Below are positions 31,301 to 43,300 of a stretch of DNA of 64,000 nucleotides, in pieces. Numbering within the stretch: the first letter of the stretch is position 1; each line of letters starts with the position of its first letter. The translations under genes and the position numbers were made by a program. The notes under the pieces are model-generated. The model was not told the origin of the DNA. It worked only from the letters and a program-made list of their open reading frames with translations, and did no database searches. Origin of the DNA: Symbiodinium natans (taxonomy: Eukaryota; Sar; Dinophyceae; Suessiales; Symbiodiniaceae); NCBI GenBank assembly GCA_905221605.1, contig CAJNDS010002077.1, forward strand, positions 124,001-188,000, in the 5' to 3' direction.

Positions 31301-34300
31301 AAACCCGATGGATCTACTGCAAAATTCCCTGCTTGCGTTTGATCCATTATTTGGAGATCTGTATTTGGGATCCCCTAGTTTAGTCAACGCCCATATGTAA
31401 ATGCCAGGCATGCCGCCTGGTGTCAACATGTTTTCAGCGTTGCTCCTGCCTTAACAACTTCAACAGCTTCACAAACACCTATACTTGATGGCAGGCGCCT
31501 ATGTAGAAATGGACAATGCTCATAGCCAAGCTTGAGGCAGTATCACAACAGAGGTAGCAAGTATGCAAGAAAAGATGTAAAACAAATCCCAGACAATCCC
31601 TCCCACTACCCAATACACCCCCAAAAATCTACAAACTTGGCAACCGCCATCTCGTTCCCTTTTCGGGCCTCAAGTGATCTTTAGGGTGTGTGGGGGCGGG
31701 AGGGGTACAGTACCGAAACACGAAAGTCCAGAAGCCCGAAACACCCAAACCCCTCAAAAGCCTTCAATCTAGTCAATACACTGTTGAAACCTAGTTAGTT
31801 CAGGTAGAGGGCCTGGGGTACGTAACAGCCCAAAATCCCTGAAACCCAAGTTAGGATTTGTAAGGGCCACCCTTATTGCGCTGCCGACCTCTCCGTGACC
31901 GCAGGTAGGATCCTGCTCTTAACGTACGCGGCCCAGCCGTGAAAACCAGCCTTCGAACTCTCTGTGGCCGGGGGAGTCAGGGTTGAGGGTTTCGGGCTTC
32001 AGGGCGGTGAAGGCCTACGTGGGTTTACAAGACAAGGCTTTATAAAGGAGCTGATCTCATACATCTCCTTCTCGTTTGTGGTATCAGATATGGGCCCCAA
32101 ACCCGCAACCCGAAACCCAGCCGGAGGGCTTCATGGCTTAGGCTTGTAAGCTTCATGGATTTAGGGTTTTGCTTCGGGCTCCGTTGGGGACATAGCTGCG
32201 TCCGCGGCTCTTGGTTTTATCGAGGTTGGCCCTTAAAAACCTCTTGAAGCTGAAAGACCAATACACGGAAACACCACGCATCCCAAAAGGCCAACTAGTT
32301 GCCGAGACGTGGATGGGCCCATGTACCCTTTGCAAAACCCCTGGTTCTTAGTAGGGAATGAGGGAATGAGGGCCCTATATATACCCTTTAAGGGATTATG
32401 TAGAGCCCTCATTCCCCCATTCCATACGCCAGAAAAGGGTGGGGAATCGCATACCCTGTACAGGAACTAGGTCCAATTCCTCTCATTCGTCCCCCCCCCC
32501 CCCCCCAACTGAAGGGAAGGGCTTGAGGTTTAGGGTTTAGGGTTTAGGGTTTAGGGTTTAGGGTTTAGGGTTTAGGGTAACAGGAGTTAAGCGTTTAGGG
32601 GAAAAACTTCAAGCTCGCCTGATCGAAGACCCGCTCGGCTTTGTCGATCAGCCTTGCAACAGCTTGCGCGCTCATACACAATTGGGTTCAGGTATTTGCT
32701 GGGCTTATGCCTGTGCACTGCATGTCATCCTGGGGCAAGTATTGGCAACGATACATACATGCTAATGTTAATGCTAGTGTTATTATATGTCAACGTTAAC
32801 GCTGGTGTTGATGTTCATGTTAACAAATTCTTGCTCATGTTAATACGGATGTTAATGTATGCGACTGCCCCGCAAGGTATTGGAAACAGCAACGGTTGGA
32901 GGAAGCCAACTCTTTTTTAACCCCCATGCTGTCAAGCAAGGCTTCTGATCGCGCAGTCACGCGCCCTTCTTCAGAGTTTCTAGATTCTACAATAGAGGGA
33001 CGAAACCATGATAGACATCAACATCAACATTCACGCTAAATACAGTTCAACGCCAACAATACAATGCGCACCATCATAATAACACTCTAGAATTTCTAGA
33101 ATCTCTCATCCAGAAACAGTGCGCTGCAGGAACTTAAAAACCTAGAGCTGCCTTGGTGTGTACTACACCCTTTCGGGTTCCTCGAAATGAGAGAAATGGA
33201 AGAGCTCAAAAACTTCAGAGCTGCCTTGGTGTGTACCACACCGATCCCTAGTTTCCCCGAAATGAGAGAAATGGAGGCGGGCTTGATCCGGCACTTGTTT
33301 CCCACGAGCATCTTGGATACTTGGATGTTAGGGGCTGCGGCAAGTGTTGCCTACAAGGACCGCCGCGATGATGAAATGCACTGTTGACAACTTGCGGCGC
33401 GGGCGTGCTCAAATCCGCGCCACTTCCCTAAACTTCACTTGGCCCTTGTGAACTCTGAATGACCCATTAACCCAAGGGGCCATGAACCCAAGGGCCACAC
33501 CCTAAAACGCTGTAAGCCCAAACCTCACATGGGCACTTCCCAAAGTAGGGGGTCCCCCTAACTAATATAGCTCATAGCAACCCTCCCAAACCCTAAAATC
33601 ATCCCAGGGCTAGCCTGTCGATGTCTTGTCGGCAGTCCCAGAGGGGGCTTTGGTCGTTCTGCGTGTAGGCCTCGCCGAGGGCGGGGGTTAGGCCTCGTGT
33701 TTTGCCTTTTCTGTTGGGTTTCTATCTTTGCTTTGAGTTTCTGCTTCAGGCTTCGGGCTTGTTTAGGGCTTATATAGCCTTTGTGCAGGCGTTTTCATCT
33801 AAATATAGGGGGGTTGAGACGATTGTATGGCTTTTTCGGGGGGTTTTAGAGCTCTTTCTAAGCTCCAAAGCTCTAACTGACAGCCCCAGAAGTGAGTCGA
33901 TGGGCGTGGCGCCCCGATGAAGGGCAGAGACTGCATCCCAGGAGGTTTAGGGTTTAAGGGGGCAAGTACGTGAAACCCGAAGCCCAAGACCTCAAACCCA
34001 ACCGCATCAACAGCACGACTCTCACCCTAAACCCTAAACCCTAAAGCCCTAAACCCTACCAAGCCCCTAAGCCCCGTAAGCCTTATGAGCCCTGGTAAGC
34101 CCTCTGACAGCCCTTTGAAGCCCGAAAAGAGCCCTTAACCTAAACCCTAAACCCTACACCCGAAAACCCGAAACCCTAAACCCTAAACCCTAAACCCCCA
34201 ACCCCAAACCCTAAACCCTAAACCCTAAACCCTAAACCCTACCCAAAGCCCCGCAAGATTCACCCAAGGCCTGGAGAAGAACTCGGAGCTCCTCGCAGCA

Positions 34301-37300
34301 GCGCTGCCGCAGCGCGAGGAACTGGGAGCTGCCCTGCGGAGAGTTGAGGGTTTGGGGTTTTGGATTTGAGGGTTTTGGGGGTTTTGGGGTTTTGGGGGTT
34401 TTGGGGGTTTTGGGGGTTTTGGGGGTTTTGGGGGTTTTGGGGGTTTTGGGGGTTTTGGGGGTGTTGGGGGTGTTGGGGGTGTTGGGGGTGTTGGGGGTGT
34501 TGGGGGTTTTGGGGGGTTTGGGGTTTTGGGGTTTTGGGGTTTTGGGGTTTTGGGGTTTTGGGGTTTTGGGGTTTTGGGGTTTTGGGGTTTTGCGGTTCTG
34601 GGGTTTAGGTGTTTAGGGGATTAGGGGTTTTGGGGGGTTTGTCCATAATTGAGTTCTGGGATTTGGGTTTTACTACTTTGGCCATAGCGTGGGCGAATGC
34701 TGTTATTAGGGTTTTGCCGTGACACAAGGATTGAGAGAGTTTGGGTACTCTTAGTCGTGCGCTATGGTTCTTGTAGGACAGCAGAAATTCGTAGAAACAA
34801 GGCCTATTTAGGGAAAGTGGGGGAGTAGACACAGGTACTACTAGAAGGGTGCGTGTCTAGACATACGCACCCAGGCACAGACACCAACACACGGGTAGTC
34901 TTGCAATAGATCCACTCCCCTACCCACCAACAAGCTTAGGGCTGAGGGATAGTTTCACTTCCCTGAACAAACCCTAATCTTAGGGTAGCTACATGGTCCC
35001 TTATTCTGGGCCCTTGAAGCTCGAAGTTAGACTCAGGGCTTGAGGGCGTGCATGCGGTTCAGGGGTTAGGGTTTAGGGATTAGGGTCTAGGGCGTTGGGT
35101 TTGGGAAACGCGAGCCTCGCGGTAGCTTAGCGTCTCGAAGGTCCTGTCATGCTGACATGTAGAAAGGGCAGTTACAGGTGGGGAAATACCATTTCTACGA
35201 TCTGATCAACAGTATAGGGGTTGACAACAAAGCCTCTTATGACAAGTATCGGGTTCGTCTTAGAATCCCTTAGCAGGCTCTTATGACAGGTATAGGGTTT
35301 GTCTTAGAAGCTCCAATTATAAGGCTCTTATAAAAAGGGAAGCTACGGATTACTTTTTGGTTCGGGGTTTTGGGGTTGAGGATTCATGATTAGGGCTTGG
35401 GTGTGCTTAGTGGTTCGGGACTTAGGAGTGGAGTGTAGCGGTTTCGGGGGTGGGGGGAGGGGGTGGGTTTTGGGTGTTAAAGGTTTAGGGTTTGGGGGGG
35501 AGGGAAGCGTCCGCAAGCGTGGCACGGCAAACTGGGCTCTTTGCCACCTGCACTTACCTCTCCGATCTATCAACTCTTTGGGAGGCTCATAGTTATGGTC
35601 TTTAGGGCTTTCTGGGGTCATGGCCCCGTATATCGTATAGGGCCTTTCTTCCGTAGTAAGGCTTCCCAAGCTTTTCTAGGTACCTCGCTCCCTTGACCCC
35701 GAGCCACCTTCCACCTTACCAAACCCGAAGCCCCGAGACCTGTGAACCCTCAACCCTCAATGCCTGAAATCTTCTCCCCGAATCCCTAAACCCCACAACC
35801 CTTGCAACCCAAACCCTCAAGACCCTGAACCCACCTCAACCACTGATGCACCCTCTCAAAATGCCTTGAACCACCACAACCATTCTTAGGGTAGATACCA
35901 TGGTCCCTTAGAAGTTTACCCCTTATATTCCCCTTATATGCCATATTCATGGGCCCATGAAACTGCCCTTCTTGGAACCCTTGAAACCCTGAAGCCCTGA
36001 ACCTTTTTCCGACGGGAAATTATTACCCCCAAAGGGATGCCAGCAGGGCTGCTGCGAGCGGAACTGCTGCAGCCGGGCCTCTGAAGCTTGGGGTGTCTGA
36101 GGGCACGAGTGGGACATGAGAGTGTTCTGGCTGACCCTCAACCCCACAACTCATTGTGGACCATCTAGGGGGAGGTTTTTGGTACAAGTAGGGTTCTGGG
36201 CCTTGGGAAAGCCTTGGGGGGATCCAGGGCACCTTGAAACTTTGCAATCTCATGCAACAGTGTGTACCCCAAGACAAAGGCGGTACCTGTAGTTGGGCCG
36301 GGCTTAGAGACCTCCACTTCTGGCTCTCTTTTGCAAACTCCTTGTCGTCTTCTCCTCATGATACTTGATTGCGATCGGTCTCGCCCTTGAACTCACATGA
36401 CGCTTAATGGCCACTAAACTCTTCCAACCTCAACAGAAAAACCTTTAAGCCCTGAGACTCTAGGCTTTAGTGCGTGCAGCTTGGGATCTTAGGGGGTGCA
36501 GGTTGAGGGTTTAGGGATTTGAGTTTCGTGTCTGGGGCTTTTGGTTGGGTCGACATTGGAGCATTTTGTATGCGCGCCTCGTCCGCGCACCAGAGGCAGC
36601 TGCGCAAAGTAGCCTTGCTTGAGCCCTAAACCCTATACCCAAAACCCTATAAACCCTATACCCAACCCGCGTCACACTGAACACTGCTTCGGGGATCCCC
36701 ACCTCCAGACGCAGGCGCTTTCCCAGGAAGTCTGTACTCCTGCATACGCGGTCTTCCCACAAGTCCGTATGACTCTTAGGGGATCCGAAGTCTGGGCCCA
36801 ATATAATAAGGGCCCATACTTCGGATCCCTATAAATAAGGGTAAGGGACCAGGGTCCACGGTTCCAACCCTGGACCTGTGGTGCATACTTGGGGCTTAAA
36901 GGGTTTAGGCTTTAGGGTGTACAGGGATCCGGGTCCGCATGCCTATGGGTGCATACTTGGGCCTTGAAGGGTTTTAGGCTGTAGGGTTTGCAGAGATCAG
37001 GGTTGCGGGCCCAAGTGCATACCATTTCGTTACAGGGGCCCTTAGAGCTCCAGGAACTGATTGAGTACAAAGGGCACCCCTTTTTCAAGGGAGTATTATG
37101 GGTACTTGTGGGAATCCTTGCCAGGGGTTTTAGTCCTTGGCTTGGTGCTCTGCAATTTAGGAGGAAGAGCTTCTGCTGCACGGTCGCAACACGCAGTAGA
37201 CTGCCACCAACCAGGCCTACACAAGAAGATTTAGAGTTTACAGTTTTCATGTTGTCGAGAGATTGTTCAGAGAATTGACTTTAAACAATAACTTGCTTTC

Positions 37301-40300
37301 TTCTTGTTGGGGGGTTTTCCAGTTTCCGAAGCTCTATTCTTGGCACGGAATCCTAGTGGCCTAGTGGTGCACCCCAAAAGGCGGACCCGCTTAGGGCTTA
37401 GGGCTTAGGGCTTATAGGGCTTGGGGCTTAGGGTTTAGGGGTTTAGGGGTTTAGGGTTAGTTTAGGGTTTAGGGCTTAGTGTTTAGGGTTTAGGGGAGCG
37501 TACCTTCCATTCAGGTAGCTCGCGGTGAGGCCCAGCACCTTGACACCCCAGGGGCATGCCCCCAAGCGGCGGCACAGGGCCTATGGGTGTTCGGGCCTAG
37601 GGCAGCTCTTATGGCCTCCAACCAGGGATCTGCCAGGAACCCTGAAGCCCTACTTGCACCCCCACAAGGAGGATCATGTTCTTGAGGCTTGGGGGTTTGG
37701 AGTGTCGGAACCAGAGGTTCGCAAGGATGTCTTTGGGTTGAGCTCAGCGCGTCTTTGAATCTACGATACTTGAACCCCCCTTAACCCTGAACCCTAAACC
37801 CTCAACCCTGAGCCACGACTGTAGCCACAAACCAGAAACCTCCTTGCGTGAACCCCCAATCTCTCAAACCATGAGAACCCCTAGGATGGAGGTCCCTCGG
37901 GGCTTCGCGTTTTAGGGTTTAAGTTTAGGGTTGGGAGGGTTGAAAAACCTGTATAAATCCCCTCTGAAACTCTCAAACATCACCAGGCTCTGGAACACCT
38001 CAAACCGCCAGAATCCGGGTTTAGGGTTTAGGGTTCAGGGTTCGGGGTTTAGGGTTTAGGTTTTAGGGTTTAGGGTTTAGGGTTTAGGGTTTAGGGCTAC
38101 CCCCTAACCCCAATTACCCCTTAAACCCCTACACAGGCCCACGCCCCTCCCTTCCGAGGCTCGCGGCACGAGGGAGCTCCAACCCCGGCAGCTCCCAGGC
38201 TCGGGGCTCCTGCCTTGCTCAAAGAGGGCTTAGAGTCAACTAGGAGGGTTTAGGGTTTGGGGTAGGGTTTGGGGTAGGGTTTAGGGTTTAGGGTTTAGGG
38301 TTTAGGGTTTAGGGTTTAGGGTTTAGGGTTTAGGGTTTAGGGTTTAGGGTTTAGGGTTTAGGGTTTAGGGTTTAGGGTTTCGGGTTTGGGGTTTTGGGTT
38401 TGGGGTTTGGGGTTTGGGGTTTAGGGGTTTAGGGGTTTGGGGCTTAGGGTTTAGGGTTAAGGTTTTGGGGTTTAGGGGTTTGGGGGTTAGGGTTTAGGGC
38501 TTAGGGGAGGCTATGAATACAAGGGTTGAGGGTTTAGGGCCTACAGGAGTGTTTGGTTGAGAGCTTGCTGTTTTGGATTGCCACATTTTGCATGGGAACC
38601 TGGCTTGCTAAAGCGGGGAACAGCTACGCACTTCCTGCTAACTGGAGGAACCTTAGCCGATCAAGATCAGATCTTGCCGCCGGTGCAGCTGCGCAGCAAG
38701 GGTTTGGGGGCTTTCAGGGCATTTGGGTTTCAGGAGGGAGAAGGCTTGGTCTTCGGCGCTGGCAGGGTATTTATTGTTTTTGATTCTGTGCCATGTTGCT
38801 TGCAGGAAGCTAGGGGTGTGGAGTGAGGTTATGGTCTCACATTCCCCAAACACTTAGCAGTTACGGAGTTTACTGTCTGGCTGTAACCAAAATGAAATCA
38901 CAGCTGGGCAAGCGTAGCTTCAAGGTCCCTGGTTATGACTCTGATTCATCATCGAGCCGACGACCTAGGATAAGTATTACTCGACACCGAGTGCAGCCAC
39001 GGCCACATAAGGGATACGAAAGGGTGGCTGCCAACGGCATGGTGACCTCGGCGGGCCAGGGATCCGGGGCGTCGAAGGAAGGAAGTTACGGGTCGCTGCC
39101 ACCGAATATGGGGGCCTTGATCATTAGAATAGAGTTTGGGGAGTTATAGTATAACTGTGCAGGGACCATGAGGGGAAGGAATACTACTGGTGCGACCCAT
39201 ATTAAAAAGCTCCAAGTCCCCAAAAATCCTAGACCCCACAACCACCTTTGAAGCCCAAGCATCTAAAACCCTCAAGCCCTCCAACCCGAAAACCCGAAAG
39301 CCCTGACAGCCCTGACACCTTAAACCTGGATCCATGAAACCCTAAACCCTAAACCTGAAACTTGGTCGGAAACCTCAAGCCCTAAACCCCAAACCTGAAT
39401 CTCTAAACCCAAAACCCTCCCTGTTCCAAGCAACTGTTCAGGTTTAGGGTTTAGGGCTTATTAGGGTATAGTGTTTAGGATTCAGTGTTTATGTAGGGCA
39501 TAGGGTTCAGAGTTTAGATCAACAATACCTCAGGCCCTGAAGCCCTAAAGCCCAAAAAATTTTAAAAGCCCCCAACCCTGCAATGCCAAGCCCTGCCAAA
39601 CCCAGGAAAGGCGGCATTCATCGAGGATCAGCAGGCTCAGCTGTTCGAGGGGCAAGAAGCCCCATTCTGTAACAGCCTGCCAGGGAAGTTTTCAGGGTTT
39701 CGGGTGTGGGGTTTAGGGTTTGGGGTTAACTAAGGGGCTTCTGAGGGTTAGGGTTCAGGGGAGTTGTTCGGGGAGTTTAGGCGGTTTAGGGGTAACAACG
39801 TGGCGTCGGTCATTGGTAGAATTGGGCTTCAGGCGATTTAAGCCTGGAAGAGTAGCAGCGCAGGCGGCCATAACAATGAACGCCGAAAAACCCCACCACC
39901 CTCCCCCCAACAATGAAAAGGGAACAAAGGTTCCTACCGAGGTCTTTTCCAGCAAACCTTCATGGCCCCCTAAACCGGGGGAAGGGCCCTGGAGCTCTGT
40001 TTCGCGGAGCTCCCGTGCGCGATGATGCGGAGATGGGGTCTGGGTTCTCCAGCCCGGGGCCCCGCAAGCTGCTGGAGTGCTAATCACTTCCCATCCTTTC
40101 TCCCATGTTTCGAAGCTTAGCACACTTTCGACAGAGGAGAACCTGCTACAGCACCAGAACTGCCAGCTCAAAGTAGGCTAGACCCGGGAGTAACCTAGGA
40201 ATAACAAGGGCACCCTTTTTGGTTGTAAGGGGATTCTAAGGGAACCCCAACCCTAAAAAAAGCAAAAAAGGGCCTACTCCCAGTCCTAGTAGGTGATCTT

Positions 40301-43300
40301 GGTATCTGGCGGGGGAAGGGTGTACTGCTCAGGGGAATCCCAAGTCCTACAGGGTTTAGGGTTTAGGGTTTAGGGTTAGGGTTTAGGGTTTAGGCTTTAG
40401 GGTTTAGGGTTTAGGGTTTAGGCTTTAGGGTTAGGGTTTAGGGTTTAGGGTTTAGGGTTAAGGGTTAAGGGTTAAGGGTTAAGGGTTAAGGGTTAAGGGT
40501 TTAGGGTTAAGGGTTAAGGGTTAAGGGTTAAGGGTTTAGGAATTAGGGTTTAGGGTTTAGGGTTTAGGGTTACATCTCGGGGTACGGCCTGCATCGCCAG
40601 TTGGCCCGTGGCCACTATCACCTGATGCCCTTGAAGCAGCTTCGCCCAGCCTCGGCTTCGGGACGATGGCTCCATGGAGATTCTAGAGACCACTGGAACC
40701 CTGGAATGTGCCGCCCCTAAGTGGTGACTATGAAAGCTCGGGGCATGTTAGACCCAAACCTGGACCCCACACGGAAAATGAACGCTAGGGTTCAGGGGTT
40801 TGGATAAACTTGACATGTGCACATATGACGTGGGTTTCTATTGCAAGCACCCCTAGAAGGACGCCCCCACACATGGTTGTGCGCGCGTTTTGTTTGTGCG
40901 CGGCACGTTCTTGGCCTCCACCCACGGTCTACCCCGAGCCCTGAAATCCTGAACATGAAAACCCTAAACACTAAATCCGACAACCCTAAACCCCTACAAC
41001 CTACGCCCTAAACCCTACAGTTAGATCGGACCTTTGTTCTGGCATTGAGGGGCGGATTTGGGGGCCTTATGCAACCACAATGTCTGTGGTTCTAGAAGGG
41101 ACCCCCCCAAAATGGGCCCGCAGTTTACACCTGACCCTGAGCCCTAGGCCGTAAACCCTAAGCCCCCGAAACCCTAAACCCTAAACCCTTAAACCTTAGC
41201 CCTTAAACCCTAAACCCTAAACCCTAAACCCTAAACCCTGAACCCTTAACCCTTAACCCTTAAACCCTAAAGGACCCTGGTCATGCAGAGCAACCTTGGC
41301 TCTTTGAGCCGCAACCCCGGAAGCCTTCTGATGCAAGGTTCATAGAGGGTTCGGGGTTCAGGGTTGCGAGTTTTGGGGAATGGGTGGAGGGAGGGGGGGG
41401 GGGGGTCAGATGAAGCCCCTCCTAAGCCCGAAGTTGCAGAAGCAACAGGGGTCTAGGTTTTGCTTGGTTCAGGGTTTAGGGCTTAGTTTGAGGGCTTAGA
41501 GGAAGTTGTGTCGAAGGCGACCGCAGAACCCCCTTCCCCCCCAATGAGCGCAGGGATTTTGCAGTTACCAAAAGCAGCGAATTCGATACGAAACTATGTA
41601 AACCTCGATGGAGCGCTTAGCCTAAGTATGCCTAAATACCACCATTCAAAGTGGTTCATGCATGGCCTCCGCCCCAATATGACCCAGTGTTGATGGGTTT
41701 GTTCCAGCACGTTGTACTACAAACTACAAACCAACGAATTCCCTCTCAACTCCGCAGCATTCATCACTCAGGGATTGCTTCGCCCCAATGGAGCGCTGTT
41801 TCGGTCGACTTCCTTGAACGCCGTGCTTTGCCTGTTCCCCAGCTCCTAAACCCCAAACGCGAAAGCCAAACCCCTAGACCCTCGAAACCCACTGGCGCAT
41901 GTAGGGCTCCAAACCCCGACTCAGTGCCCGGCTGTCTGCCGTAGCGGCGATCGTTCCGCCAGTGACGTCAGCGACTTGAATCCCTGAGACCTCAAGCGAA
42001 ACAATACTCAGGGCTTGTAGGGTTTAACTTCGGGCTTAAAGATTGAAACGACGATAAACCTTCGAACCTTCAACATTCCATGATTTCGCAGCCCGCCCAT
42101 CCCATTGAGAACTCTCAGTCCTTCAACTTTCTTTCGGCCTCTTGAAGCCCTCACGGCGTGAACCTCAAAACTGCTACTCGACCTACGCCGTTGAGCCCTG
42201 AAGCCTTAAACAGTTGAGCCCGCAGGTCTTGACTCTTCAGTTTAGGGTTTGAGGGTTTGGGGGGTTTGGAGTTTGGGGTTTAGAGTGAAGCCATAAGCAG
42301 TGAACCCTGAACTCTGACCCGCAACCCCGAAAACCATTGAGCCCTAATTAACCTTGAACATGAAAACGAAAGCCCCAAGCCCTATGTCCCGAACCCGGGG
42401 TTTAGGGTTTAGGGTTTAGGGTTTAGGGTTTAGGGTTTAGGGTTTAGGGTTTAGGGTGTAGGGTGTTTTGTTCGGGGAAGCCCTTAAACCTGTCAAGCCG
42501 CAGTGGATGTCGCTTGGATGTAGGATGCCTGCTGCTTCGCCAGCTGGACTGTTGGAACCTCAGGGTGGATACTATCGGTCAAGCACTAAGGCGAAGGGCT
42601 TCAGACGTTAACCGACTAGGAGGCCAAGAGCATTGCCCCATACTGTCCTGCACACTCATGATACTCCAAGCTACCTGTACCTATTCCATCTAAACAGGCC
42701 CCTTTAGGGCTGGGCGCACATAGCCCCAATTCCCGATTTCTGGTCTCCGGTTGGCACATTGGCTGAGATTGGCCGTGTCTTCGAGAGCTGAATCTTCAGG
42801 AAGTCGACCCCACCAGCAAATGTCGTGGCAGATTATGCGAGTGACTAATTTGACTGAGCGATTGGACCTTGGGCGTTGCTCTAGATACTTCTTTGCCTCG
42901 AAGCAGCTGGCAAGACAACCCTGCCCAGCACGCTTCAAGAGTGGAGGTGCTAAGGAACCATGTGGGCTGTGAATGAGTTGCAAGATGCGGAGTCCTTCTG
43001 GGTCCTTCATTCTTTGGCGTCTTCAACCCCCAACGTCTGGCCCTGAAATGAAGGTGTTGGGTTTGGCTTGGCAGGTACCAGGCTGAGGCTCCCACACACA
43101 TCAAGACCTTCTTGGAAGGCTGGCGTTTCAGGTGATAATCTATACCTCAGGCCAGGGCCAAGCATCTGTGCTCCAAGCTGTTCCATATAGCTAATAGCTA
43201 CTTCCAGGCACCCTGAAAGGGATCTGGCAAGCTTGCAATACAAGGCTTGTTGAAGTTAGAGTTAGACAAGGACACATGCGGGGGTTTAAGAAATTAGGGG

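Noticed and set aside
34344-34616. Val-Leu-Gly and Phe-Trp-Gly frames
   Set aside because: Shadows of the TTTTGGGG array.
38823-39149. 108-codon plus-strand frame with Ser/Arg-rich protein
   Set aside because: The minus strand of the same bases encodes the second half of the DECHH motif with correct phase to both neighbours.
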